Positions 1-8,496 of a DNA stretch of 64,000 nt are shown here, in pieces (the stretch's first letter is position 1; every line of letters starts with the position of its first letter). Below the pieces are notes generated by a model. It did no database searches. It saw nothing but the letters and a program-made list of their open reading frames with translations, and had not been told where the DNA came from. This DNA is from Fibrisoma limi BUZ 3. GTDB taxonomy: Bacteria > Bacteroidota > Bacteroidia > Cytophagales > Spirosomataceae. The stretch is taken from positions 372,001-436,000 of the forward strand of contig NZ_CAIT01000010.1 of assembly GCF_000296815.2 (NCBI RefSeq), read 5' to 3'. Both the position numbers and the translations under genes were made by a program.

Positions 1-471
1 CGTAGCATCGAAAAACTCCGGGCCGAGATTGTGCGGATCGGGGCCGTCCCAATTGACGGGGTTGTACGATCCGGCAATGTTGACGCAGGTCAGTGCGCCA
101 ACGGCTTCGGCCAGCGCCAGCCGATCGGTTACGTAGGCCAGGTTCTTTTTACGTTTCTCCGCATCCTGATCCAGCATGTTCACCCAGGCACCCACCTCCG
201 CAATCAGGACGTTCTCGGCCGCGAACGCTTTCTGAATAGCCGCAATTCTGGCCGTGTCATTAAGCTCTACCTTGGGTACGTAGGCGGCACTGTAACGCAG
301 TCGCCGGTGCTCCCGTGCCAATTCGGCCGGATCGTCGCTTTTCAGGAAGACAGGGCCACCCAGCCTCAGGGGATTTGGTCCGGTTCGGAACGCTGATAGC
401 GCAGGCACAACGGCGCTACCTGCCAGGAGTGCGGACGATTGAAGGAATTGGCGACGGGAGAGGGAGGGCAT
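1..471 (-). CDS. Secreted sugar phosphate isomerase/epimerase-like TIM barrel protein, 3' end outside window
   Basis: This is the first 157 codons of a gene that runs off the left edge of the window; the ATG is at 471. The N-terminus has a twin-arginine-like signal (RRQFLQSSALLAGSAVV), suggesting export of a folded protein. The mature part (residues 40-157) has the alternating strand/helix pattern of xylose-isomerase-like TIM barrels, with segments such as LTCVNIAGSYNPVNWDGPDP near residues 130-150 and an EVGAW strand near residue 91. Proteins of this kind in Bacteroidota usually act on modified sugars and often sit near Gfo/Idh/MocA oxidoreductases, two of which lie within 10 kb here. The family is inferred from general look, not from catalytic residues, since the metal-binding half of the barrel is missing. 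Confidence 0.7.
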   Translation of the reverse strand, partial: MPSLSRRQFLQSSALLAGSAVVPALSAFRTGPNPLRLGGPVFLKSDDPAELAREHRRLRYSAAYVPKVELNDTARIAAIQKAFAAENVLIAEVGAWVNMLDQDAEKRKKNLAYVTDRLALAEAVGALTCVNIAGSYNPVNWDGPDPHNLGPEFFDAT

Positions 472-699
472 GTCAGGGATAAGGCAAGCGTTTAACGATG
501 TCGTTAATGTATAGTTCGGGCCAGTTCAAACGGTTGAGCATACGTCAGCGCCCGCTCATCTGTTACGTTGTTCCCAAACCATGATTGCTGTTCAAAAAGC
601 CGATTCTTTAAGTGTCTGTTCGGTCCCTTCAAGGGCTTGTTATGCCTCACGTAGCCGACTCATAACCGAATTTCTTGCCGTCTTATTTCCGGATAGAAC

Positions 700-1446
700 T
701 CACTCCATTCCCACTTTCAGCACCCGGCCGACATCTTTCTGATACAGCCGGCCGATGGGTAATTCCTGACCCGCTACGTCCACGTGCGTTGGTGTATAGG
801 CTGTGATCTTGTCGATGGCGACAATATACGACCGGTGAATACGCACAAAATCATCCTCAGGAAGCATGGCTTCCAGCGAACTGATGCTTTGCTTGACCAG
901 CAGTGGTTTGGCGTTCGTGGTAATGATTTTAACGTAATCTTTCAGGCTCTCGACGTAGAGAATGTCGCGGGTGAACACCTTCACCATCTTGCGGTCGGCC
1001 CGGAAATACAGGAATGTGCTGGTGGTTGTTGCTGTTTTTTCGACGGACGGGATGGGGATTGAGGCTGTCTGGCTGGTACCCACCTGAATGGGCTCCGCCT
1101 TCATGACTTTTGAAACGGCCCGCAGAAACCGCTCGAACGAAATCGGCTTGAGCAGGTAATCAACAACGTCCAGTTCGTAGCCGTCCAGGGCGTAATCGCG
1201 ATAGGCGGTCGTAAAAATCACTTTAGGAGGCTGGCGCAGGCTGCGCAGAAAATCCGTTCCGAGCAGTTTGGGCATCTTGATGTCCAGAAACATCAGGTCG
1301 ACCGGGGTTTCCTGCAACCGACTGAACGCCTGGATCGCGTTGTGGCATTTACCTACGATCTCCAGTCCGTCGACCATATCAATGTACGACTCGATCACTT
1401 CCAGGGCGGGCGGTTCGTCATCAACCAGTAAGCAGCGTATGTTCAT
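700..1446 (-). CDS. LytTR-family response regulator
   Basis: This is a DNA-binding response regulator of 248 residues. The receiver domain (2-115) has the acidic pair D9/D10, the phospho-acceptor D55 in LMFLDIKMP, the switch Thr in VIFTTAY and Lys in LLKP. A LytTR domain fills about 145-245 (FLYFRADRKMVKVF, DILYVESLKDYVKI, FVRIHRSYIV). The ATG at 1446 (MNIRCLLVDDE) is preferred over an upstream in-frame start at 1509, because receiver domains begin right at this strand. It lies 90 bp downstream of the LytS-type kinase at 1537-2697 on the same strand, so the two form a kinase-regulator operon. Regulators of this kind typically bind direct repeats in promoters of their own or nearby targets; no target site was identified here. 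Confidence 0.92.
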   Translation of the reverse strand: MNIRCLLVDDEPPALEVIESYIDMVDGLEIVGKCHNAIQAFSRLQETPVDLMFLDIKMPKLLGTDFLRSLRQPPKVIFTTAYRDYALDGYELDVVDYLLKPISFERFLRAVSKVMKAEPIQVGTSQTASIPIPSVEKTATTTSTFLYFRADRKMVKVFTRDILYVESLKDYVKIITTNAKPLLVKQSISSLEAMLPEDDFVRIHRSYIVAIDKITAYTPTHVDVAGQELPIGRLYQKDVGRVLKVGME

Positions 1447-1536
1447 GGTTAAAAAAGAGTTTAAGGTCTGACGTTCGTAAGTTGATGTTACGTATTGGCT
1501 TGATGACAACGACCAACAGTTAACGTCAAACGATAA

Positions 1537-2697
1537 TCATACCGCTTCCGTCAGCCGAACTGCCGATTGGTAAGGCACTTTTATTGGCGACAGCTCCAGC
1601 GTGAGCGTGACCATAAAGGTCTCATCTTCGGCCGTAATCCGCAAGTCGTGGCGGTCGGGATACAACAGATGAAGGCGCTTTTTTACGTTCTGTAGCCCAA
1701 TGCCCCCCACGTAGGTTTCGTCGTGTTCGGTGGCTTCCCGACTGTTAATCAGCTTGAATTTTAACGTAGTGCCCTGCACCGAGAGATCGAGGTGCATCCA
1801 GGCCTGTTCCAGTTGTTCGCTGGTGCCGTGTTTAAACGCATTTTCGAGAAAGGGTACCAGCAGCAGGGGGGCAATGAGCTTACTCTGGTAGTCGCCCGAA
1901 ATGTTGATGGACATATCGAGCCGGTCGCCGTAGCGTAGCTGCTCAAGCCCGATGTAGTTGCGCATGAACGCAATCTCTTTTTCGACGGGCACTTCCGAGG
2001 CATTGCAATCGTAGAGCATGTAGCTCAACAGTTCAGACAGTTTCAGTACGACGGCCGGGGACCGGTCTGATTTGCGCAGCGTCAGGGCGTAGAGGTTATT
2101 TAACGTATTGAACAGGAAATGCGGGTGTACCTGCGACTTCAGCAACTGTAGTTCGGCCTGAAGTTTCTCCCGTTCAATCTGCTGATACGCTTCCTGTTTT
2201 AGATACCAGACTTTGGCCAGTTTGATGGAAGCCGCAAATCCGGCAATGGTCGTAGCGCCCCGTAATCCGGCGATCATTGAATAAAAAAACGTGTCGCTTG
2301 GCGAGGGGGCTCCGTAAGCCGTATGAAGGGGAACAATGACCCAAACAGTAGCGCTGGCAGCAACCACCGCGCTCAAAACCATAAAGATAATTACGCCCAA
2401 AACGGCCTGAAAGTACTTACCCCGAAACACAAAGAGGGGCAATATGATGTACATCGTTGCGTACGTCAGAGTCATGTGCGAAGGCAGGTAGAGCAGGGCA
2501 TCGACAGCGGCCACCAACCAGCCTTTCAGTAGTGCCTTCAATAGGTCTTCGCCATAGACCAGATGCCAGTATTGAGCGGGTCGTGTACCATAAATGAGGA
2601 ACGAGAAAACCCAAAACACGAACCAGAATAGACCGTGTCGCGCCAATCGCTGACGGGGCTGATTTGAGAAGACAAATTCTTTGGTCAGAAGTTGCAT
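1537..2697 (-). CDS. LytS-type sensor histidine kinase
   Basis: This is a membrane sensor kinase of 386 residues with four predicted hydrophobic segments in its first 165 residues and no evident periplasmic sensor domain. A short helical linker is followed by the His_kinase signature HPHFLFNTLNNLYAL, the phosphorylated His being near residue 193. The HATPase part contains LVPFLENAFKHG (N box) and VGGIGLQNVKKRL (G box). The start at 2697 (MQLLTKEF) is preferred over one 48 bp upstream, as the family commonly starts just before the first membrane segment. It is the first gene of a two-gene operon with the LytTR regulator and diverges from the small secreted protein at 2951. The stimulus is unknown. 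Confidence 0.92.
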   Translation of the reverse strand: MQLLTKEFVFSNQPRQRLARHGLFWFVFWVFSFLIYGTRPAQYWHLVYGEDLLKALLKGWLVAAVDALLYLPSHMTLTYATMYIILPLFVFRGKYFQAVLGVIIFMVLSAVVAASATVWVIVPLHTAYGAPSPSDTFFYSMIAGLRGATTIAGFAASIKLAKVWYLKQEAYQQIEREKLQAELQLLKSQVHPHFLFNTLNNLYALTLRKSDRSPAVVLKLSELLSYMLYDCNASEVPVEKEIAFMRNYIGLEQLRYGDRLDMSINISGDYQSKLIAPLLLVPFLENAFKHGTSEQLEQAWMHLDLSVQGTTLKFKLINSREATEHDETYVGGIGLQNVKKRLHLLYPDRHDLRITAEDETFMVTLTLELSPIKVPYQSAVRLTEAV

Positions 2698-2950
2698 AAA
2701 CCTGCTGATTACTAACCCGAAGATAGACAAACAAAAGGGGCTCACCTACGAACTGTCGGGTTTGTCGACAAACGGCGACCGATCGTCGCCGAACAGCATT
2801 GTCTGGCGATTAATGTCACTGATAGCCAATGAAGTGCCTTGTAGCGGTTTACAAACCACGTTGAGCGATTTTGCCAGCAGAGGGTTCGTGGTGTTTCTAC
2901 TTTTGATTCAGTTAACGACAAATACAACACGCACCAAAAACGCAAATGCC

Positions 2951-3301
2951 ATGAAATCAAACGCTTTCCTCCGCCTGGCCGTACTGGCCGCCTTTTTTGC
3001 AACTGCTTCGTTCACGGCCCAGGCACAGCCTACCACAAACAGGAAGCCCCTGACCATAGCCCGTGAGGGTTCGTGGGTCGTCGAATGGAATCCGAAAGAT
3101 CGCCACTGCACGGTTCGGTTCTATAACGACAAGCAGCAACTGATTTACGAAGAAACGATGAGCCGTCGGCTGAACATTGCCCGTCGCCAGACCCAGCGTA
3201 ACCTGAATGCCGCCCTGGAACAGGCCATGTTTGTCTGGAATGAAACGCACAAAATGCCAACCGACCGGCAGTGGGTAGCCATTCAGTTTGATAAAAACTA
3301 G
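2951..3301 (+). CDS. Small secreted protein of unknown function
   Basis: The protein has 116 residues. Residues 1-24 form a clear signal peptide (MKSNAFLRLAVLAAFF...AQAQ), so it is exported. The mature part is short, basic and probably beta-rich at first (WVVEWNPKDRHCTVRFYNDKQQLIYEE), followed by a helix with several Arg and Gln. No family was recognised. An in-frame ATG further upstream at 2681 would add 90 residues without signal-like character, overlap the kinase start on the other strand, and is rejected. The gene is monocistronic, diverges from the LytS operon, and ends just before a long inverted repeat at 3311-3365 that probably stops transcription from both sides. Confidence 0.75.
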   Translation: MKSNAFLRLAVLAAFFATASFTAQAQPTTNRKPLTIAREGSWVVEWNPKDRHCTVRFYNDKQQLIYEETMSRRLNIARRQTQRNLNAALEQAMFVWNETHKMPTDRQWVAIQFDKN

Positions 3302-3310
3302 GCTATTTGA

Positions 3311-3365
3311 TGAGTACTGTCAGGTGGTGTCAGGTGAAGCACCTGACACCACCTGACAGTACTCA
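3311..3365. terminator. Perfect 26-bp inverted repeat between convergent genes
   Basis: Arms 3311-3336 and 3340-3365 are exact reverse complements around a 3-nt AAG loop. Each arm itself contains the short repeat CAGGTG twice. The hairpin lies between the stop codons of two convergent genes (3301 and 3372), so it can act as a bidirectional terminator. It has no T tract and is longer than usual intrinsic terminators. Confidence 0.7.
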
Positions 3366-3371
3366 GTACCA

Positions 3372-4520
3372 TTATTTCATCTCGCCCAGTAGCCGACCAA
3401 TCCCGAATTGATCGCCGGCCTGCACGGCCCTGGGACCATCAAATTGAATTTCGACCATCTTCTCGCTCTGCACCGGCTGCCCTTTCTCATCCTGTAGAGT
3501 CGCCAGAGTTTTTCTCGTTTTTACATCAATCACTTCGCCCGTCGATGGATAGGCGTACCGGCCGTCCCGGCTAAAGGTTATCCAACCGGGCTGATCCCGT
3601 ACCGGAAGGCTTTCCAGTTGCTTTGGTGGCATCATATGGGCATCGAAAATGTGGATACGTTGATTGAACGCATCAACCAGCCATACTTCCTGTTCGTCCG
3701 GCGTCAGGCCAATGCCGTGACTGGGGCACCCATGCCGTTTGACCGGGCCCTTCTGAAACCCGCTGACTTCAACTCGGTGGAGTTTCTGTCCGGTTGTGAT
3801 GTCGCCTACTTCAAAACCCAACAGCTCATTGACGTTGACGAACAGCAGCGTCTGACGGCCGTTGATCGTAAACGGTCGGATGCTGGCGCTGAACGGCCCT
3901 ACCTGACGCGTGGTGCCACTACGGGTATCGACCACCGTCATGTTGGGCGAACGTAGTCCAGCGAGATAAACCCGTGAGCCGTCCGGACCATACAGGGTGT
4001 TGTGCGCCCCGGAGTTCGTGACAATCTTGCGGAGTACATCGCCCGAAGCGGCATCCACTACGTGCCAGTGTTCCTTTTCAAACGACGGCAGATAGATTGT
4101 TTTGCCATCGGGGGCGATGGACATGCGGTCGCAACCGCCTTCGTACGTTCGCTCCCAGCGCAGTTTCTCCGTAGTCAGATCGACGCATTGCAGCGTATTA
4201 ATCGTGCTGACATAGACGCATTGAGTGGCCAGACTGACCGCAATCCCTTTCACATTGAGTGGTTTGCCGTCTGCACCTAAACCCGCCAACGGAATACGCT
4301 TCACCAGCCGGTGCTGATTGTCGATGTCGTAGACCAGTAAACCGTGTCCGCCGTATTCCAGATAGTTTCGAATGCCCGGAGTTGCTACGTAGAGGTACCG
4401 TTTCGCAGCCTTGCGGGGTTTGGCTGAATCGGCATTATCGGTAAATAAGATCGGTTTAGCCGCCAGCAGCAGGGTCAGCAAACCTGTCCAGAGGAGTAAG
4501 AACAGCGCTCGGGTCGACAT
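3372..4520 (-). CDS. Secreted YncE/YVTN-type beta-propeller protein
   Basis: The protein has 382 residues with an N-terminal signal peptide or anchor (RALFLLLWTGLLTLLLAA). The rest consists of repeated propeller blades: YLYVATPG, GKTIYLPSFEK...WHVVDAASGDVL, GSRVYLAG...MTVVDTRSG, QEVWLVDAFNQRIHIFDA and GRYAYPSTGEVIDVKTRK. These match the YVTN repeat style, in which each blade ends with a variable-plus-Asp-plus-sugar/tag-like turn. Such propellers are usually exported scaffolds or binding proteins; no catalytic residues are obvious. It converges with 2951-3301 and diverges from the oxidoreductase at 4646. The family is fairly clear; the function is not. Confidence 0.82.
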   Translation of the reverse strand: MSTRALFLLLWTGLLTLLLAAKPILFTDNADSAKPRKAAKRYLYVATPGIRNYLEYGGHGLLVYDIDNQHRLVKRIPLAGLGADGKPLNVKGIAVSLATQCVYVSTINTLQCVDLTTEKLRWERTYEGGCDRMSIAPDGKTIYLPSFEKEHWHVVDAASGDVLRKIVTNSGAHNTLYGPDGSRVYLAGLRSPNMTVVDTRSGTTRQVGPFSASIRPFTINGRQTLLFVNVNELLGFEVGDITTGQKLHRVEVSGFQKGPVKRHGCPSHGIGLTPDEQEVWLVDAFNQRIHIFDAHMMPPKQLESLPVRDQPGWITFSRDGRYAYPSTGEVIDVKTRKTLATLQDEKGQPVQSEKMVEIQFDGPRAVQAGDQFGIGRLLGEMK

Positions 4521-4645
4521 GGGTAATTATGTTTTTTTATTGATTATGAAGCGGTTAAGGAGGTTGCAAAGAACAAATAATGTGCAAGGGTAAATCTACT
4601 CGATAAGTGGCTTTTACACCCAGGACGATTAATCAACTTTGTTCT

Positions 4646-6106
4646 ATGCAAGCATCTCGTCGCAAATTCATAAAGGGCCTGTCGGCCGCTTCGGCGCTGG
4701 TAGCAACCCAGGGCCTGGCACGCCCGCTCGGATTCAACTACATTCCGAACCTGAAGAAGGTTAGCCCAAACGACAAAATCCGGATTGCTACCATCGGTAT
4801 GGGTATTCAGGGAAACTACGATACCCGGGCCGCCCTGCGTAACCCCGACGTTGAACTGGTGGCCGTGGCCGATTTGTATCAGGGACGGCTCGACACGGCG
4901 AAAACGGCGTTTAATAACCCTGACCTGTTCACCACCCGCGACTTTCGCGAAGTTCTGGCCCGCCCGGATGTAGACGCGGTGCTTGTCGTGACGCCCGACC
5001 ACTGGCACGATCACATTACCATCGCGGCCCTGAAAGCGGGTAAGCATGTGTATTGCGAGAAGCCGATGGTGCATCACATCAACGAAGGCAAGGCCGTAAT
5101 CGACGCCTGGAAAAAGTCGGGCAAGACCATGCAGGTAGGTAGCCAGCGAATCAGCAGCGCGGCTTTCCAGGAAGCCAAGCGAATGGTGCAGGCGGGCGAC
5201 ATCGGTGCCATCAACTACATCGAGTCCAACAACGACCGTTTCAACGCCATTGGTGCCTGGAACTACTCCATTCCGCCCGATGCTTCGGCGAAAACACTGG
5301 ACTGGGACCGGTTCCTGGGCGATGCGCCCAAGCGTGCGTTCGAGCCCAAACGATTCTTTCGCTGGCGGAATTACAGGGACTACGGCACGGGCGTAGCCGG
5401 CGACCTGTTCGTTCACCTCATTACGGGCGTACATTTCGTGACTAATTCGCTGGGCCCCAACCGAATTTTTTCGTCGGGTAACCTTGCCTACTGGAAAGAC
5501 GGCCGCGACGTACCTGATGTGATGACGAGCATCATGGATTACCCCAAAACGGACCAACACGAAGCCTTTCAGATGGTGCTGCGGGTGAACTTCGCCAACG
5601 CGGGTAAGATTCAGAACGTAACGCGCATCATTGGAAACGAAGGCCAGATCGAGTTTTCGGAGGATAACCTGATCCTGACCAAGAAGAAATTGCCGCTGGC
5701 CCCCGGCTACGGCAATTACGACAGCTTCTTTACGTTTACGCCGGAAGTGCAGCAGGAGTTTGTGCGGAAGTACGATGCGCAGTACCCACCCGAAAGCCGT
5801 TCGGCCGAGCCGGTGAAAGAGGTTCGCTTCGAATCTCCGAAAGACGACGATGCACATGCCAAGCACTTCGGCGACTTCTTCAAGAACGTGCGCGAGGGCA
5901 GTCAGGGCACGATCGAGGACCCGGTGTTCGGTTTCCGGGCTGCGGCACCGGTGCTGGCCTGCAACGAAAGCTATTTCGACAACAAGGTGGTGTACTGGGA
6001 CCCCGTTACAATGACGAAAACCACTGGAGCTGCCCCAGCCAAAAAAACGGGGACTCCTGTTAAAAAGACAGTAGCAACAGCGAAGAGTAGCGCTAAAAAA
6101 TCATAA
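4646..6106 (+). CDS. Exported Gfo/Idh/MocA oxidoreductase with basic C-terminal tail
   Basis: A 486-residue NAD(P)-dependent oxidoreductase. It begins with a Tat-like signal (SRRKFIKGLSAASALVA). The Rossmann motif IGMGIQGN is at about 50-57, and the family motif EKP at 138-140 supplies the lysine used in substrate and cofactor binding. The large alpha/beta substrate domain follows. Families like this oxidise or reduce sugars, often in the periplasm in Bacteroidota. ATG 4646 (MQASRRKF) is chosen over 4607 because it places the RR signal at the N-terminus. The last 30 residues are an unusual Lys/Ala/Thr/Pro tail (APAKKTGTPVKKTVATAKS) that looks like a histone H1-type disordered tail; the catalytic domain is complete without it. 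Confidence 0.9.
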   Translation: MQASRRKFIKGLSAASALVATQGLARPLGFNYIPNLKKVSPNDKIRIATIGMGIQGNYDTRAALRNPDVELVAVADLYQGRLDTAKTAFNNPDLFTTRDFREVLARPDVDAVLVVTPDHWHDHITIAALKAGKHVYCEKPMVHHINEGKAVIDAWKKSGKTMQVGSQRISSAAFQEAKRMVQAGDIGAINYIESNNDRFNAIGAWNYSIPPDASAKTLDWDRFLGDAPKRAFEPKRFFRWRNYRDYGTGVAGDLFVHLITGVHFVTNSLGPNRIFSSGNLAYWKDGRDVPDVMTSIMDYPKTDQHEAFQMVLRVNFANAGKIQNVTRIIGNEGQIEFSEDNLILTKKKLPLAPGYGNYDSFFTFTPEVQQEFVRKYDAQYPPESRSAEPVKEVRFESPKDDDAHAKHFGDFFKNVREGSQGTIEDPVFGFRAAAPVLACNESYFDNKVVYWDPVTMTKTTGAAPAKKTGTPVKKTVATAKSSAKKS

Positions 6107-6124
6107 AGGCTGTCAGCGGTTTGT

Positions 6125-6165
6125 TTGCCCTACAGTGGTCTGCTGAAAGGACCGGTGTAGGGCAA
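6125..6165. terminator. Hairpin terminator between convergent genes
   Basis: TTGCCCTACA (6125-6134) pairs with TGTAGGGCAA (6156-6165), and after a 2-nt internal mismatch GGTC (6137-6140) pairs with GACC (6150-6153). The hairpin lies between the stop of the oxidoreductase (6106) and that of the DUF2071 gene (6178), so it probably serves both. Confidence 0.65.
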
Positions 6166-6177
6166 TCGTCTGACCGG

Positions 6178-6924
6178 CTATACAGCGGTGGTTTTTGCCA
6201 CCGGCCGCACCTTGCCGGCTACCCGGACCGCTACGTTGGAGCCTTCGGCGTAAAAAACGGAATAGGGCGTTGCGGTCAAATACGGAACAAAGGCGTCGCC
6301 GTAAAGACTGGCTACGTCGGCATCAAAAAAGGCGTTGCTGACCGTCGCAATCTGCCAGGGTATGTGTTCAACCTGATATTCAAGCGAGGTTGTGGCATTG
6401 AGAGCATTATAACCCCAATAGTGTTCAAAGATGAACGACTCGGCGCTGTCGGGCGTCATATCGTGCAAATCGCTATCGACCGTAGCGCCAAGTTTGTTCC
6501 AACGGCCGTTGTACTTCCACTCAAAATTCAGCCGGGTTTGGCCCCCGTCGATCTGGGTAATCTGATGCCGCATGGACATGGCCCGGTAGTGCTCATTATA
6601 GAGCGTGTTGGCGATCAGCGCAATGATTGGTTTGGGTACGATTTCGCTGACGAATACGGTGCCGCGCTTCCAGTGGGTGCCGTCGTAATGCCTGACGTAA
6701 AAACGGAGGTTAACTTCTTCAAAATTGACGTGCCACGGCCACTTAACGCCCAGTACGCGTGTGTCCAGAAACAGGAAGCCAACCATACTTACCAGCGCTT
6801 TACCCTGCCACAAGTCCAGTTCGGTGGCTGGCGGCAGGTACGGTTCCAGAACAGCCGGGTCAACTTCGTAATTCAGCATCAGTAGCTTACGCCATTGCGC
6901 TGTCAAAAACGTTCGCTTAGTCAT
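6178..6924 (-). CDS. DUF2071 (YqjF-like) family protein
   Basis: The protein has 248 residues and no signal peptide, so it is cytoplasmic. Hallmarks of DUF2071 are visible: the N-terminal WRKLLMLNYEVDPAVLEPYLPP, then LVSMVGFLFLDTRVLG, NFEEVNLRFYVRH, GTVFVSEIVPKP and the central beta-rich part. This is the complete family length. The family has an acetoacetate-decarboxylase-like fold, but no enzymatic reaction is established. The gene converges with the oxidoreductase at 4646 and diverges from the SGNH hydrolase at 7074; nothing in the neighbourhood ties it to a pathway. Confidence 0.88.
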   Translation of the reverse strand: MTKRTFLTAQWRKLLMLNYEVDPAVLEPYLPPATELDLWQGKALVSMVGFLFLDTRVLGVKWPWHVNFEEVNLRFYVRHYDGTHWKRGTVFVSEIVPKPIIALIANTLYNEHYRAMSMRHQITQIDGGQTRLNFEWKYNGRWNKLGATVDSDLHDMTPDSAESFIFEHYWGYNALNATTSLEYQVEHIPWQIATVSNAFFDADVASLYGDAFVPYLTATPYSVFYAEGSNVAVRVAGKVRPVAKTTAV

Positions 6925-7027
6925 ATCTCACTGTCAATTCCGTGTGGAGCCGATTTGTTTAACGTAGCGCATTCGGGCAGATCAACCCGGACAGAGCAGG
7001 CCAGGAACCAGGTGAGTTTGTATGAGC

Positions 7028-7057
7028 TTTGTGTAACGCTGACCCGAACGTAGTTTG
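7028..7057 (+). promoter_or_regulatory. Bacteroidota-type promoter for the SGNH hydrolase gene
   Basis: TTTG at 7028-7031 and TAGTTTG at 7051-7057 are separated by 19 bp, close to the -33 TTTG / -7 TAnnTTTG arrangement of Bacteroidota sigma factors, although the -7 element is one base short. The ATG at 7074 follows 16 nt after it. Confidence 0.4.
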
Positions 7058-7073
7058 TAGCTCCTGATCCGAT

Positions 7074-8414
7074 ATGCCTTTTCTCTGCACCCTGCTGGGC
7101 CTTTTATTGCCCCTATACGCCTTTGCACAGTCGTATTTTCCCGTCCCGCCGGTCGCCGACGCCAGCCGGTTTGCGACCCGGCTACCCCGAACAGCTTCGA
7201 TGTTAACAGGCGCTACGTCAGCGCAGTCTCAGGAAGTACGGGTGCTGGTATACGGGCAGTCAATCAGTATGCAGGACTGGTGGAAACAGGTTAAGCATTT
7301 TCTGGAGCAGCGCTACCCGCAGGCTAACCTGGTGATGGTCAACAAAGCGATTGGTGGCTTCAGCTCCGATCGCCTGAAACTCATGGTCGATAACGATGTG
7401 GTGGCGTTTTACCCAGACCTGATCTTGTTTCATGACTACGGCAACGAGGACGATTACGAACAGATCATCCGAACCATTCGCAGCCGGACTACGGCGGAAA
7501 TAGCTATCCAGACCGATCACGTAGCGGTTGGGCAAAACGAGACCTGGCATGATCGTCATTGCAACGTGTGGCTGCCGGCGCTGTGCGACAAGTACCAACT
7601 GGCGTTGATTGACATCCGGACGGCCTGGAAAGCATACCTGGCCCAGAACAAGTTGTCAGCATCGACCTTACTAACCGATAATGTCCACCTGAACGACCAC
7701 GGAAACTACCTGATGGCAGAAATCATCAAGCGCTATTTCGAAACGCTGCCCACCGGGCCAGTGTCCTTGGCTGGGGTACATGTGCTGAAAGCCGGCAAGG
7801 ACTTTACCGTTCGAAAAGACAGACTTCGCCTGCCGGTGACTGGCAACCGGGTTGATCTGGTTTGGAGCCCCTCAACGAGCAGCGCTTCCGTGTTGGTGGA
7901 TGGTCAAAAGCCGTTGGCCACACTGGGTTGCTACTACCATACCCGGCCGAGTCGCAAGCCCGATGGTTTCTTCCTGACCCATATCGGTCAGCCGCTCACC
8001 GTCCAATTGGCTGGGCAGCCTCAGGCCGAGGACTGGACGTTGACCATTACGGCCGTTGACAGCGTCCGGCAGGAAGTTGGCTTTCGGGTGAGCGGTTCAA
8101 AAACGGGCCACGATGGAGAGGGTAGCAGCGATAAGCCGTTTACCTCCCGCTCCGGACGTATCGTGATAGAACCGTACTACTGGTTCCGGCGGAAGAACCC
8201 CGGCGATTTCCGGCAGTTCTCCTGGCTGAAACCGGGCGATACGTTACGTTGGCAGGTGGCCTCCATGTGCCGTGATACGATCAGCCCCGCCGATGGACGA
8301 ACGGTGACAGTTCTGCAGGGGGTGGCCAATGGCGAGCACGTACTCGAATTGTCCGGCCGGGCGCTGTCGGGGCTGCACGAAATCCGGGTGTATCAGCCGC
8401 CGTTGCGGGACTAG
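7074..8414 (+). CDS. Secreted SGNH/GDSL-family hydrolase
   Basis: A 446-residue exported esterase-type enzyme with signal peptide 1-19 (CTLLGLLLPLYAFAQ). SGNH blocks: nucleophile S63 in VLVYGQSIS (GQS instead of GDS), G94 in NKAIGGFSSD, N124 in FHDYGNED, and the catalytic dyad D202 and H205 in TDNVHLNDHG. The first 225 residues are the hydrolase; residues 230-446 form a beta-rich second half that looks like one or two sandwich domains and is not recognised. Such enzymes remove acyl groups from polysaccharides or other esters. It is monocistronic, preceded by a plausible promoter at 7028-7057, and converges with the oxidoreductase gene at 8497. Confidence 0.86.
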   Translation: MPFLCTLLGLLLPLYAFAQSYFPVPPVADASRFATRLPRTASMLTGATSAQSQEVRVLVYGQSISMQDWWKQVKHFLEQRYPQANLVMVNKAIGGFSSDRLKLMVDNDVVAFYPDLILFHDYGNEDDYEQIIRTIRSRTTAEIAIQTDHVAVGQNETWHDRHCNVWLPALCDKYQLALIDIRTAWKAYLAQNKLSASTLLTDNVHLNDHGNYLMAEIIKRYFETLPTGPVSLAGVHVLKAGKDFTVRKDRLRLPVTGNRVDLVWSPSTSSASVLVDGQKPLATLGCYYHTRPSRKPDGFFLTHIGQPLTVQLAGQPQAEDWTLTITAVDSVRQEVGFRVSGSKTGHDGEGSSDKPFTSRSGRIVIEPYYWFRRKNPGDFRQFSWLKPGDTLRWQVASMCRDTISPADGRTVTVLQGVANGEHVLELSGRALSGLHEIRVYQPPLRD

Positions 8415-8496
8415 TTTGACACTTACCCGCTGTACAACTAAGGGGTATACAACCAGACTTCATGTTTGGCCAGGCTGTTACCAGCACGAACAACGC

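Noticed and set aside
4544-5866. 440-residue open frame on the minus strand
   Set aside because: It lies entirely antisense to the well-supported Gfo/Idh/MocA gene, and the translation shows no domain. Its openness follows from the codon bias of the real gene.
6121-6885. 254-residue open frame on the plus strand
   Set aside because: Antisense to the DUF2071 gene, whose family motifs are clear.
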